A stretch of DNA of 64,000 nt, from positions 1,524,001-1,588,000 of the forward strand of contig JADJRG010000013.1 of assembly GCA_016712315.1 (NCBI GenBank), given 5' to 3'. Positions 33,962-41,812 of this stretch are shown piece after piece (within the stretch, counting starts at the first letter, position 1; each line of letters opens with the position of its first letter). Both the position numbers and the translations under genes were made by a program. The DNA comes from Nannocystis sp. (lineage in GTDB: Bacteria; Myxococcota_A; Polyangia; Nannocystales; Nannocystaceae). The notes under the pieces were generated by a model, which was given only the letters and a program-made list of their open reading frames with translations, was not told where the DNA came from and made no database searches.

Positions 33962-36067
33962 TCAGGCGACGCGCTTGCCGTCCTTGAACTTCTTCATGAG
34001 CTCGTCCTGGACGTTCTTGGGGACCTGGGCGTAGCGCTCGAACTCCATCGAGAACTCGGCCTTGCCCTGGGTGCAGGAGCGCAGCTCGGTGGAGTAGCCG
34101 AACATCTCCGCGAGGGGGATGTGGGCCTCGATCTGGGAGATCCCCCCAGACGACTCGGAGCCGACGATGTTGCCGCGGCGGCGGATCAGGGTGCCCTGGA
34201 CGGTGCCCTGGAACTCCTCGGGGGTCTCGACGGCGACCTTCATGAGGGGCTCGAGGATCACCGGGCCAGCCTTGGGCATGGTCTCGCGGAAGGCCGCGCG
34301 GGCGGCGATCTGGAAGGCCATGTCGCTGGAGTCGACCGCGTGCGCGGCGCCGTCGTTGATCTCCATCTCGACGCCGACGACCGGGAAGCCGATCAGCACG
34401 CCGCGGTCGAGCGCCTGGCGGAAGCCGTGGTCGCAGGAGGAGATGTACTCGCGCGGGATCTTGCCGCCGACGACGTTGTCGACGAACTTGTACTCGATGT
34501 TCTCGCCCTCAGCAGGGACCAGCGGGCGCATGACGCCGCCGACCTTCGCGTACTGACCCGAGCCGCCGGTCTGCTTCTTGTGGATGTACATGAAGGGGAC
34601 CTCTTGGGTGATCGCCTCGCGGTAGGCGACCTGCGGCTCGCCGACGATCGTGTCGACGCTGTACTCGCGGCGCATGCGCTCGATGTAGATGTCGAGGTGG
34701 AGCTCGCCCATGCCGGAGATGATGGTCTCGCCGGACTCCTCGTCGCGCTGCACGCGGAAGGTCGGGTCCTCCTTGGAGAAGCGGTTCAGCGCTTTAGAAA
34801 AATTGGTGAGCGTGGTCTTGTTCTTCGGCTGCACCGAGTACGAGATCACGGCGTTGGGGACGAAGATCGCCCGCATCGAGTAGTTGACGTCCGGCGAGGT
34901 GAAGGTGTCACCGCTGGCGCAGTCGATCCCGAAGAGCGCGACGATGTCGCCCGAGCCGGCGTAGTCGATGTCCGCCATCTCGTTGGCGTGCATGCGCACG
35001 AGGCGGCCGATCTTGACCTTCTTGCCGGTGCGGGTGTTCACGATCGTGTCACCCTTCGACATCTTGCCCTGGTAGACGCGGATGTAGGTGAGCTGGCCGT
35101 ACTTGCCCTCCTCGAGCTTGAACGCGAGCGAGCAGAGCGGCTTGCTGTCGTCGCAGGAGAGGACGATCTGCTCGCCGTTCTTGTCGACGTCGAAGGCGTT
35201 GTTGGTCACCTCGGTCGGGTCGGGCAGGTAGTAGCCGACGCCGTCGAGCATCACCTGGACGCCCTTGTTCTTAAAGGCCGAGCCGCAGAAGACGGGGGTC
35301 ATCTTGAGGTCGATGGTCGCCTTGCGGATCACCGGGCGCATCTGCTCGGCGGTGACGTCGGCGCCCATACCCTCGAGGTAGGCCATCGCGAGCTCGTCGT
35401 CGAAGTCGCCGAGCGACTCGACGATCTTGAGGCGCCACTCCTCGACCGCGTCCTTCAGCTCCGCGGGGCAGGGCTCGCGGCGGATGATCTCGCCGTTTAC
35501 GCCGTCGAAGTAGATCGCCTCGCGGGTGATCAGATCGACGACGCCTTGAAAGAGGTCCTCGCTGCCGATCGGGTAGGTGAGCAGCACCGCGTTGTGGCGG
35601 AGCTTCTCCTTGAGGGCGGCGAGCACCTTGAAGCAGTTGGCGCCGGAGCGGTCCATCTTGTTGATGAAGGCGATCCGGGGGACCTTGTAGCGGCGCATCT
35701 GCCGGTCGACCGTGATCGACTGCGACTGCACGCCGCCGACGGCGCAGAGCACGAGCACGGCGCCGTCGAGCACCGCGAGCGCGCGCTCCACCTCGACGGT
35801 GAAGTCGACGTGCCCGGGGGTGTCGATGATGTTGACGTGGTAGTCGCCCCACTCGACGAAGGTGGCGGCCGACTGGATGGTGATGCCGCGCTCCTTCTCG
35901 AGCTCCATCGAGTCCATGGTCGCGCCAGCCTCGGTCTTGCCCTTCACCTCACCAATCTTGTGGATCCGGCCGGTGTAAAAGAGGATGCGCTCCGTCAGCG
36001 TGGTCTTGCCCGAGTCGATGTGGGCGGAGATCCCGATGTTGCGGACTTTGGCGAGGTCGATGGTCAT
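33962..36067 (-). CDS. fusA: Translation elongation factor G
   Basis: 701 residues. It catalyses GTP-dependent ribosomal translocation. G1 is A-H-I-D-S-G-K-T-T, G2 R-G-I-T-I-Q-S, G3 D-T-P-G-H-V-D, G4 N-K-M-D. All five EF-G domains appear present in order. The N-terminus V-R-N-I-G-I-S-A-H-I-D-S-G-K resembles the mitochondrial/spirochaete-type EF-G1 branch, where A-H-I-D-S replaces the commoner A-H-I-D-A. It stands alone, without the rpsL-rpsG-tuf neighbours of the str operon, which suggests it may be one of two or more EF-G genes. ATG 36067 is chosen; an upstream in-frame start would add an unrelated extension. Confidence 0.95.
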   Translation of the reverse strand: MTIDLAKVRNIGISAHIDSGKTTLTERILFYTGRIHKIGEVKGKTEAGATMDSMELEKERGITIQSAATFVEWGDYHVNIIDTPGHVDFTVEVERALAVLDGAVLVLCAVGGVQSQSITVDRQMRRYKVPRIAFINKMDRSGANCFKVLAALKEKLRHNAVLLTYPIGSEDLFQGVVDLITREAIYFDGVNGEIIRREPCPAELKDAVEEWRLKIVESLGDFDDELAMAYLEGMGADVTAEQMRPVIRKATIDLKMTPVFCGSAFKNKGVQVMLDGVGYYLPDPTEVTNNAFDVDKNGEQIVLSCDDSKPLCSLAFKLEEGKYGQLTYIRVYQGKMSKGDTIVNTRTGKKVKIGRLVRMHANEMADIDYAGSGDIVALFGIDCASGDTFTSPDVNYSMRAIFVPNAVISYSVQPKNKTTLTNFSKALNRFSKEDPTFRVQRDEESGETIISGMGELHLDIYIERMRREYSVDTIVGEPQVAYREAITQEVPFMYIHKKQTGGSGQYAKVGGVMRPLVPAEGENIEYKFVDNVVGGKIPREYISSCDHGFRQALDRGVLIGFPVVGVEMEINDGAAHAVDSSDMAFQIAARAAFRETMPKAGPVILEPLMKVAVETPEEFQGTVQGTLIRRRGNIVGSESSGGISQIEAHIPLAEMFGYSTELRSCTQGKAEFSMEFERYAQVPKNVQDELMKKFKDGKRVA

Positions 36068-36208
36068 GGCTGCCTGAGGTGCTTGTTTTCTTTTTTGAAG
36101 AAGAAAGCCGAAAAAGTGGTTCACCCACGACCTCTGGGGGCGTGGGCGGGCGGAGGATGCCACAGGGGCAGGAGAGAGGCACGGCCGATCAGGGCGCGCT
36201 GCGCGGCT

Positions 36209-36224
36209 TGAACGTGACCGTTCA
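36209..36224. promoter_or_regulatory. Perfect inverted repeat upstream of fusA
   Basis: TGAACG-TGAC-CGTTCA, a 6-4-6 inverted repeat in the 195-nt gap between transketolase and fusA. It could be an operator for fusA or part of the transketolase 3' end. An unusually A/T-rich stretch (36083-36116) lies between it and the fusA start. Confidence 0.35.
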
Positions 36225-36262
36225 CACTCGTAGCAGCGTGTGCAGAGGGGACGGCGCTCTGC

Positions 36263-38263
36263 CTAGGCGGGCAGCGCGAGGTAGCGCTGGGCGATCGCCT
36301 CGGCGGTGAAGCCAAAACGCTCGGCGAGCTCCGGGCCGGGCGCAGAGGCGCCAAAGTGATCGATCCCCTGGCTGTGAGCGGCATAACGCGACCAGCCGAG
36401 GGTGCTGCCGGCCTCGACAGCGAGCCGACGCTGGAGCGAGGGCGGTAGCACCTCGTCGCGATAGGCGGCGGTCTGGGCCTCAAACGCCTCCCAGCATGGC
36501 ATCGAGACGACCCGAACGCGGACGCCTCGGCCCGCGAGGTCGCGCGCGGCGGCGAGGGTCGCGGCGAGCTCCGAGCCGGTTGCGATGAGGATGCCGTCGA
36601 GGGGGGCGTCACCGTCGGGCTGCCAGAGCACGTAGGCGCCGACGTCGATCTCTTCGCGTGACTCGGCGAGCACGGGGAGATCTTGGCGGGTCGCGAGGAT
36701 CGCGGTCGGTCCTGCGCCGACCCCTCGGCGGAGCGCGATCCTCCAGGCGCCAGCGGTCTCGCGGGCGTCGCCGGGGCGTACGACCCAGAGGTCGGGGATG
36801 AGGCGGAGGGCCATGGTGTGCTCGATCGGCTGGTGGGTGGGCCCGTCCTCGCCGACCCAGAAGGAGTCGTGGCTGAGCACGTAGATGACCGGCAGGCGCA
36901 TCAGCGCGGCGAGGCGGATCGCGCCGCGCATGAAGTCCGAAAAGACCAGGAAGGTGGCGACGTAGGGGCGGACGCCGTGGAGGGCGAGGCCGTTGGCGAT
37001 CGCGGCCATGGCGTGCTCGCGGACGCCGAAGTGAATGACCCGACCTCCAGGGTTCTTTGGCGAGTTGGCTGGCTCTCCGGCGATGACGACGCCGTTGGAG
37101 CCGGCGAGATCGGCGGAGCCGCCGACGAGGGCCGGGTGCGCGGCGACGAGCGCATTAAGGATCGTCTGGACGGCCTTGCGGGTGGCTTGTTTGCCGCCAT
37201 GCGCGAATGTGGGGATCGCGGCGAGGGCGGCGGCGTCGGCGCCCCCTGATTCGAGGGACCCCAGCTCGGCCGCGAGCTCGGGGTGGGCGTCGCGGTAGGC
37301 GGCCATACGCAGCTCCCAGGCCTCGCGGCGCTGGCGTTGCACTTGCTGTGCGGCGGCGCTGCGCGCCCGAACACCCTCGGGGACGTGAAAGGTGGGCTCG
37401 GCGGGCCAACCCATCGCGGCTTTGGCCGCGGCGACCTCGGCGGCGCCGAGCGGGGCGCCGTGAGAGGCGCTGGTGCCGGCCTTGTTGGGGCTGCCGTTGG
37501 CGATCACGGTGCGGCAGGCGATCAGGCTGGGGCGCGCGGTCTCGGCCTTGGCGGCGGTGAGCGCGGCGGCGATCGCGGCGGGGTCGTGGCCGTCGACGCG
37601 GGCGACGTGCCAGCCATAGGCGGCGAAGCGGGCGAGCACGTCCTCGGTGAAGGTGATGTCCGTGGCGCCGTCGATCGAGATCTGGTTGTCATCATAGAGG
37701 TAGATCAGCTTGCCGAGGCCGAGGTGGCCGGCGAGGCTGGCGGCCTCCGCGGCGACGCCCTCCATCAGGTCACCGTCGCTGACGATCCCGTACGTGTGGT
37801 GATCGATGATCTCGCGCCCAGGTCGATTGAATCGGGCGGCGAGCAGGCGCTCGGCGAGCGCCATGCCGACGCCCGCGGCGAAGCCGGTGCCGAGCGGGCC
37901 CGTGGTCACCTCGACGCCGACAGTGTGCCCAAATTCAGGGTGGCCGGGCGTCTTTGAGCCCCATTGGCGGAAGCGCCGCAGCTCTGCCAGCGGCAGGTCG
38001 TAGCCGCTGAGGTGCAGCAGCGCATAGAGCAGCATCGAGCCGTGGCCGGCGGAGAGGACGAAGCGGTCGCGATTCGGCCAGCTCGGGCAGCTCGGGTCGT
38101 GGTCGAGGAAGCTCGTCCAGAGGACCACGGCGAGGTCGGCCGCGCCCATCGGCATGCCGGGGTGACCCGATTTCGCGGCCTCCACAGCGTCCATGGCGAG
38201 CGCCTTGACCGTGTGGACGAGCTCTCGGTGATTCGCGGGATCGATGCCTCGGGCGAGCGACAT
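36263..38263 (-). CDS. tkt: Transketolase
   Basis: 666 residues, full length. It transfers C2 units between sugar phosphates in the pentose phosphate pathway with thiamine diphosphate. The N-terminal signature H-G-S-M-L-L-Y, the G-P-L-G-T-G motif and the ThDP motif G-D-G-D-L-M-E-G-V...N are intact. The pyrimidine domain has V-R-E-H-A-M-A-A-I-A-N-G, and the segment F-W-V-G-E-D-G-P-T-H-Q-P-I-E-H is typical. The start at 38263 follows AGGAGG with about 7 nt spacing, one of the strongest ribosome sites in the window. It encodes a housekeeping enzyme in a single-gene unit. Confidence 0.95.
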   Translation of the reverse strand: MSLARGIDPANHRELVHTVKALAMDAVEAAKSGHPGMPMGAADLAVVLWTSFLDHDPSCPSWPNRDRFVLSAGHGSMLLYALLHLSGYDLPLAELRRFRQWGSKTPGHPEFGHTVGVEVTTGPLGTGFAAGVGMALAERLLAARFNRPGREIIDHHTYGIVSDGDLMEGVAAEAASLAGHLGLGKLIYLYDDNQISIDGATDITFTEDVLARFAAYGWHVARVDGHDPAAIAAALTAAKAETARPSLIACRTVIANGSPNKAGTSASHGAPLGAAEVAAAKAAMGWPAEPTFHVPEGVRARSAAAQQVQRQRREAWELRMAAYRDAHPELAAELGSLESGGADAAALAAIPTFAHGGKQATRKAVQTILNALVAAHPALVGGSADLAGSNGVVIAGEPANSPKNPGGRVIHFGVREHAMAAIANGLALHGVRPYVATFLVFSDFMRGAIRLAALMRLPVIYVLSHDSFWVGEDGPTHQPIEHTMALRLIPDLWVVRPGDARETAGAWRIALRRGVGAGPTAILATRQDLPVLAESREEIDVGAYVLWQPDGDAPLDGILIATGSELAATLAAARDLAGRGVRVRVVSMPCWEAFEAQTAAYRDEVLPPSLQRRLAVEAGSTLGWSRYAAHSQGIDHFGASAPGPELAERFGFTAEAIAQRYLALPA

Positions 38264-38350
38264 GGCCGCCCTCCTATCATGGGGGGGCCGCTCGGGAAAG
38301 AGCACGACACGGCCGCCGACTCACATGGCAGGTGACGACCCGGTGACGCA

Positions 38351-38391
38351 CAATGTGCCGAGCGGCGGGTGCAGCGCGGATCCGCACATTG
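38351..38391. terminator. Inverted repeat downstream of the H1-like gene
   Basis: CAATGTGC at 38351-38358 and GCACATTG at 38384-38391 are exact complements with a 25-nt G+C-rich loop. The repeat begins 13 nt past the stop of the minus-strand gene ending at 38405, so it may mark its transcript end. There is no T-run. It could instead be an operator for tkt. Confidence 0.35.
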
Positions 38392-38404
38392 GGCGCGGGA
38401 CGAG

Positions 38405-38983
38405 CTAGGCGGCGCCTGCGACCTGGTAGCGGGTGCCTCGAGCTTGGCCGCTCCAGGTGATCTTGCCCGCCTCAATGAGGCGACCCAAGGCAGCGCGGGC
38501 CTGGAGAGAGGTGCCGCCGACGCTGCGGCGGAGCGTCTCTGCGCCGATCGACGCGCCAGCGCTCTCGATCGCGCTTAATACCGCCTGGTCGTAAGCGGCG
38601 CGGCCCTCGGGGCGGCGGGTGTCGACGCTGACGGCGCTGTCGTTGTCGTCGTCGTCGTCGTCGTCGTCTTCTTCCTCTGGGGTTGGCTTCGGGGGCTGGG
38701 TCTTGGCGGCGGTCTTGGCGGCGGGCTTGGCGGCGGGCTTGGCGGGCTTGGTGGGCTTGGTGGGGGCGGCGACGGGGGCGGCGATGGGGGCGGCGACGGC
38801 GAGGCGGCCTGCGCTGAGAAGGTCGCCGATCGTGAGGCCTCGGAGCCACTTCCCAAGCTCGCCGGTCGTGAGCTTACCGAGCTCCGCGAGGGTCATTTGC
38901 GGGTTTTGGCGGATCTGCTCGAGCAGCACGTCGCGCTCGGCGTTGGCGATGGCATTGCGAAAGGCGGTCTCGAATCTCGACAT
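38405..38983 (-). CDS. Histone-H1-like DNA-binding protein with C-terminal winged-helix-like domain
   Basis: 192 residues. The N-terminal 60 residues are helical with two T-x-x-E-L-G-K units that may form a small dimer or DNA-binding unit. The centre is a Lys/Ala/Pro tract (repeats of A-A-K-P and P-T-K-P) like the tails of bacterial H1-like proteins, followed by a run of eight Asp. The C-terminal 70 residues have the helix pattern of a winged helix (A-L-G-R-L-I-E-A-G-K-I-T-W). A nucleoid or regulatory role is likely but unproven. GTGA-CCAA-TCAC and TTGAC/TATTTG elements lie in its upstream region (39005-39035). Confidence 0.65.
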   Translation of the reverse strand: MSRFETAFRNAIANAERDVLLEQIRQNPQMTLAELGKLTTGELGKWLRGLTIGDLLSAGRLAVAAPIAAPVAAPTKPTKPAKPAAKPAAKTAAKTQPPKPTPEEEDDDDDDDDNDSAVSVDTRRPEGRAAYDQAVLSAIESAGASIGAETLRRSVGGTSLQARAALGRLIEAGKITWSGQARGTRYQVAGAA

Positions 38984-39055
38984 GCGGCGAATGTGACGCG
39001 TCGCCTGCAAATAGTCAACAGTGACCAATCACTATGGGGAGGGATCCCGGGACGC

Positions 39056-39102
39056 CGAGAGGGCGGGTGAAGACCGGCGCTCCGGTTTCACTCGCCCTCT
39101 CG
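39056..39102 (-). terminator. Long hairpin downstream of ahcY
   Basis: CGAGAGGGCG (39056-39065) pairs with CGCCCTCTCG (39093-39102). The stem continues through GTGAA/TTCAC and ACCGG/CCGGT to a 4-nt loop, about 20 bp with a G-T pair and a one-base bulge. It starts 42 nt past the ahcY stop and is very probably its terminator, though there is no T-run. Confidence 0.7.
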
Positions 39103-39144
39103 TCTGCCAGCGCGGATCTGCGCCGCGGGTGCGCCCTCGTCCCG

Positions 39145-40473
39145 CTAGTAGCGGTAATAGTCGGGCTTGTAGGGCCCCGCGACCTGGACGCCGAGGTACT
39201 CAGCCTGGGCGGAGGTGAGGGTCGTGAGCTTGGCGCCGAGCTTGTTCAGGTGGAGGCGGGCGACCTCCTCGTCGAGGTGCTTCGGGAGCACGTAGACCTT
39301 GCCCTTCTCATACTTGCCAGGCTCGGTCCAGAGGGAGAGCTGAGCGAGGACTTGGTTGGTGAACGAGTTCGACATGACAAAGCTCGGGTGGCCGGTCGCG
39401 CAGCCGAGGTTCACCAGGCGGCCGCTCGCGAGCAGGATGATCGCGTGGCCGTCGGGGAAGACGTATCGATCGACCTGTGGCTTGATATTGTCGACCTTGA
39501 TCGCCGGATCGTTGCTGAGGCCGTGGACGTCGATTTCAGAGTCGAAGTGGCCGATGTTGCAGACGATCGCCTCGTCCTTCATCCGCCGCATGTGGGCCAG
39601 GGAGATCACGTCGCAGCAGCCAGTCGCGGTCACGAAGATGTCGGCGAGCGGGGCGGCCTCGTCCATCGTGGTCACCTGATATCCCTCCATCGCCGCCTGG
39701 AGCGCGCAGATCGGGTCGATCTCGGTGATCAGCACGCGCGCGCCGAAGCCGCGCATCGACTGGGCGCATCCTTTACCCACGTCGCCGTAGCCGCAGACGA
39801 CGACGGTCTTGCCGGCGACCATCACGTCCGTGGCGCGCTTGATCCCGTCGGCGAGGCTCTCGCGGCAGCCGTAGAGGTTGTCGAACTTCGCCTTGGTCAC
39901 CGAGTCATTGACGTTGATCGCGGGGACCTTGAGCTCGCCGCGCTCCGCCATTTGATAGAGGCGGTGCACGCCGGTGGTGGTCTCTTCGCTGAGGCCGCGG
40001 AGCTCGGCCAACACGTCGCGGTACTCCTCGCGGTGGACGACGAGGGTGAGGTCGCCGCCGTCGTCGAGCAGCATGTTGGGGATCCAGCCGTTGGGGCCGC
40101 GGATGCTGCGCTCGACGCACCACCAATACTCCTCCTCGGTCTCGCCCTTCCAGGCGAAGACAGGGACGCCCGCGGCGGCGATCGCGGCGGCGGCGTGATC
40201 CTGGGTGGAGAAGATGTTGCAGGAGGACCAGCGCACCTCCGCGCCGAGCGCGGTCAGCGTCTCGATCAGGACAGCGGTCTGAATGGTCATGTGCAAGCAG
40301 CCGGCGATCCGCGCGCCCTTCAGCGGCTTCGTGGCGCTATAGCGGGCGCGCAGGCTCATCAGCCCGGGCATCTCCTTCTCGGCGAGGAGGATCTCTTTAC
40401 GGCCCCATTCGGCGAGGGTGAGGTCGGCGACCTTGTAGTCTTGCGTCGTCTCGAGCTTCTGTGCGGTCAACAT
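39145..40473 (-). CDS. ahcY: S-adenosyl-L-homocysteine hydrolase
   Basis: 442 residues. It splits SAH into adenosine and homocysteine with bound NAD, which relieves product inhibition of methyltransferases. Signatures include C-L-H-M-T-I-Q-T-A, the catalytic segment V-N-D-S-V-T-K, the NAD motif G-Y-G-D-V-G-K-G and C-N-I-G-H-F-D-S-E-I. The C-terminus K-P-D-Y-Y-R-Y is the conserved NAD-contacting tail, so the gene is complete. AGAGGA lies about 8 nt before the ATG. A perfect 16-bp palindrome lies 15 nt upstream. It follows mtnB and mtnD in the same direction, 100 nt after mtnD. Confidence 0.97.
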   Translation of the reverse strand: MLTAQKLETTQDYKVADLTLAEWGRKEILLAEKEMPGLMSLRARYSATKPLKGARIAGCLHMTIQTAVLIETLTALGAEVRWSSCNIFSTQDHAAAAIAAAGVPVFAWKGETEEEYWWCVERSIRGPNGWIPNMLLDDGGDLTLVVHREEYRDVLAELRGLSEETTTGVHRLYQMAERGELKVPAINVNDSVTKAKFDNLYGCRESLADGIKRATDVMVAGKTVVVCGYGDVGKGCAQSMRGFGARVLITEIDPICALQAAMEGYQVTTMDEAAPLADIFVTATGCCDVISLAHMRRMKDEAIVCNIGHFDSEIDVHGLSNDPAIKVDNIKPQVDRYVFPDGHAIILLASGRLVNLGCATGHPSFVMSNSFTNQVLAQLSLWTEPGKYEKGKVYVLPKHLDEEVARLHLNKLGAKLTTLTSAQAEYLGVQVAGPYKPDYYRY

Positions 40474-40487
40474 CGATTATTTCCTCT

Positions 40488-40503
40488 CTGACCTCGAGGT
40501 CAG
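40488..40503. promoter_or_regulatory. Perfect 16-bp palindrome before ahcY, candidate operator
   Basis: CTGACCTC-GAGGTCAG is perfectly self-complementary without a spacer and lies between the mtnD stop and the ahcY start. As RNA it would have no loop, so it is more likely a protein site in DNA than a hairpin. SAM-cycle genes in proteobacteria are often controlled by dimeric repressors such as SahR; the link here is inference. Confidence 0.5.
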
Positions 40504-40573
40504 CTTGTCATCTCGTGATCTTGGTCGTACCCGCGACGCGGCCAGCAGGGCGGCGCCTCGGGCGGTGGAACGC

Positions 40574-41041
40574 TCATTGAGCGGCGTCGGCGGGGGCCGA
40601 CTGGCGGTACACCGGCGTCCAGCCGGCGCTGTCCTTGAAGAGCCGGACGCAGCGGATCTGCTGGCGTTCGGTCAAGAAGAAGCGGTGATGGAGGTGGGCA
40701 GGGACGATTAAGAGGTCCCCCGCCGCTACCTCGACGCGGATCCATCGATCGTCCGCCGAGCGGATATCAAAGATCCCCGCGCCCTCGAGCACATAGCGGA
40801 CCTCGTCGTCGGTGTGCAGGTGCTCTCCCGCGAATCTGTCGCCGATCGCGGCGAGGTTCGGCGTGTCGGGGCGCAGCTCGATGATGTCTTGGGTGACATA
40901 TCCGCGGTCGCGCTTGATGCGATCGAGGGCGGGCTGCGGATCCTCCGCGCCGACCTCCAAGCGCTCGTGGTAGACGCCGACTGCGGCGAGATCGTCGGTC
41001 GAGATCGGGGCGTCTTGGTGGTCGAGCCAGGAGATGTGCAT
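40574..41041 (-). CDS. mtnD: Acireductone dioxygenase
   Basis: 155 residues. It is a cupin that oxidises acireductone to the methionine precursor KMTB and formate in methionine salvage. The metal ligands appear as G-E-H-L-H-T-D-D-E (His, His, Glu) and the later His in V-P-A-H-L-H-H-R-F. The sequence L-F-K-D-S-A-G-W-T-P-V near the end is typical of ARD. It follows mtnB by 25 nt, which supports an operon. The C-terminal residues are Ala-rich and variable. Confidence 0.92.
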   Translation of the reverse strand: MHISWLDHQDAPISTDDLAAVGVYHERLEVGAEDPQPALDRIKRDRGYVTQDIIELRPDTPNLAAIGDRFAGEHLHTDDEVRYVLEGAGIFDIRSADDRWIRVEVAAGDLLIVPAHLHHRFFLTERQQIRCVRLFKDSAGWTPVYRQSAPADAAQ

Positions 41042-41066
41042 TTCTTAATTTTGGGCGCGCGCTCGT

Positions 41067-41741
41067 TCAAGCGGCTGGGCGTGGGGTGATCGGTAGGCCG
41101 AGGCGGTGGGCCTCGACGAGCGCGCGGAAGAGATAGTCGTAGGACTCCGCTTGGGTCTTCGCTTGCACCCAATCAGCGCCCCATACATAGACGCCGTGGC
41201 CCGCGACGAGGACCGCGTCGACGTCTGGGTAAGCGCGCATCGCCGCCTCCATGCTGTCTGAGAGCTCTGATTCGCGCGCGGTGTTGGCGATGATCGGCAC
41301 TCGGAGGAGGTCGAAGCAGCCGTGGCCCCGCAGGCCTTTTTGCATCTCGAGGTCCTGTGATCGCAGCTCGGCGGGCTCTCCTCGCGGCGAGAAGAGGCGG
41401 GCCGCGAGCAGCGCCCAGATCGAGTGGCTGTGGATCACCGCGCCCGCGCCGCGCAGGCGGTAGGCGTTATAAAAGAGCGGGCGGCACTCGGAGATCCGCA
41501 GGTTCGGGTCGGTCGGCGGCCGTAGAACACGCGCTTCGCCGAGCAGGTGGTCGCCGTCGAGCAGATAGATGTGCTCGGGGCGCATGCGCTCCTTCTGTAC
41601 GCCGGAGGGCGCCATAAAGATGCCCTCGCGGCCGCGGATCGACACGCCGCCGCCGGTGCCGCTCACCCAGCCGAGCGTGTAAAAAAGGCGGCAGAGCTCG
41701 CAGATCAGCGCGGGGATCGCTTCGTCGGTGGTGGCGCTCAC
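41067..41741 (-). CDS. mtnB: Methylthioribulose-1-phosphate dehydratase
   Basis: 224 residues from GTG 41741. It is a class II aldolase-type enzyme that dehydrates methylthioribulose-1-phosphate in the methionine salvage pathway. Motifs: L-G-W-V-S-G-T-G-G-G-V-S-I-R near the N-terminus, the zinc ligands in H-S-H-S, the later His in A-G-H-G-V-Y-V-W-G and the family tail W-V-Q-A-K-T-Q-A-E-S-Y-D-Y-L-F. A GTG start puts the family N-terminus at the usual distance and follows TATGCT by 10 nt; ATG 41756 is the alternative. It is the first gene of mtnB-mtnD-ahcY. mtnA, mtnC and an MTA phosphorylase or nucleosidase are not in the window. Confidence 0.9.
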   Translation of the reverse strand: MSATTDEAIPALICELCRLFYTLGWVSGTGGGVSIRGREGIFMAPSGVQKERMRPEHIYLLDGDHLLGEARVLRPPTDPNLRISECRPLFYNAYRLRGAGAVIHSHSIWALLAARLFSPRGEPAELRSQDLEMQKGLRGHGCFDLLRVPIIANTARESELSDSMEAAMRAYPDVDAVLVAGHGVYVWGADWVQAKTQAESYDYLFRALVEAHRLGLPITPRPAA

Positions 41742-41751
41742 TGGCGGCGGC

Positions 41752-41757
41752 AGCATA
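41752..41757 (-). promoter_or_regulatory. -10-like element of the mtnB-mtnD-ahcY unit
   Basis: TATGCT on the minus strand, 10 nt before GTG 41741. The leader would be about 3-5 nt. Confidence 0.4.
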
Positions 41758-41812
41758 CACGGGGTCCGTCGCGCGAGCATCCGCGCGAAGAGTGTGGAAG
41801 CTCGCGTGTGGA

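Noticed and set aside
34121..36211. Long open frame antisense to fusA (and similar frames opposite rnd, trxB, deg and murA)
   Set aside because: High G+C opens antisense frames; composition is Ala/Arg/Gly/Val-biased with no motif, and the sense genes are certain.
40474..40573. SAH riboswitch before ahcY
   Set aside because: A CCGAGG-like string is present, but the matching 3' segment needed for the pseudoknot is missing; the palindrome is a better explanation.
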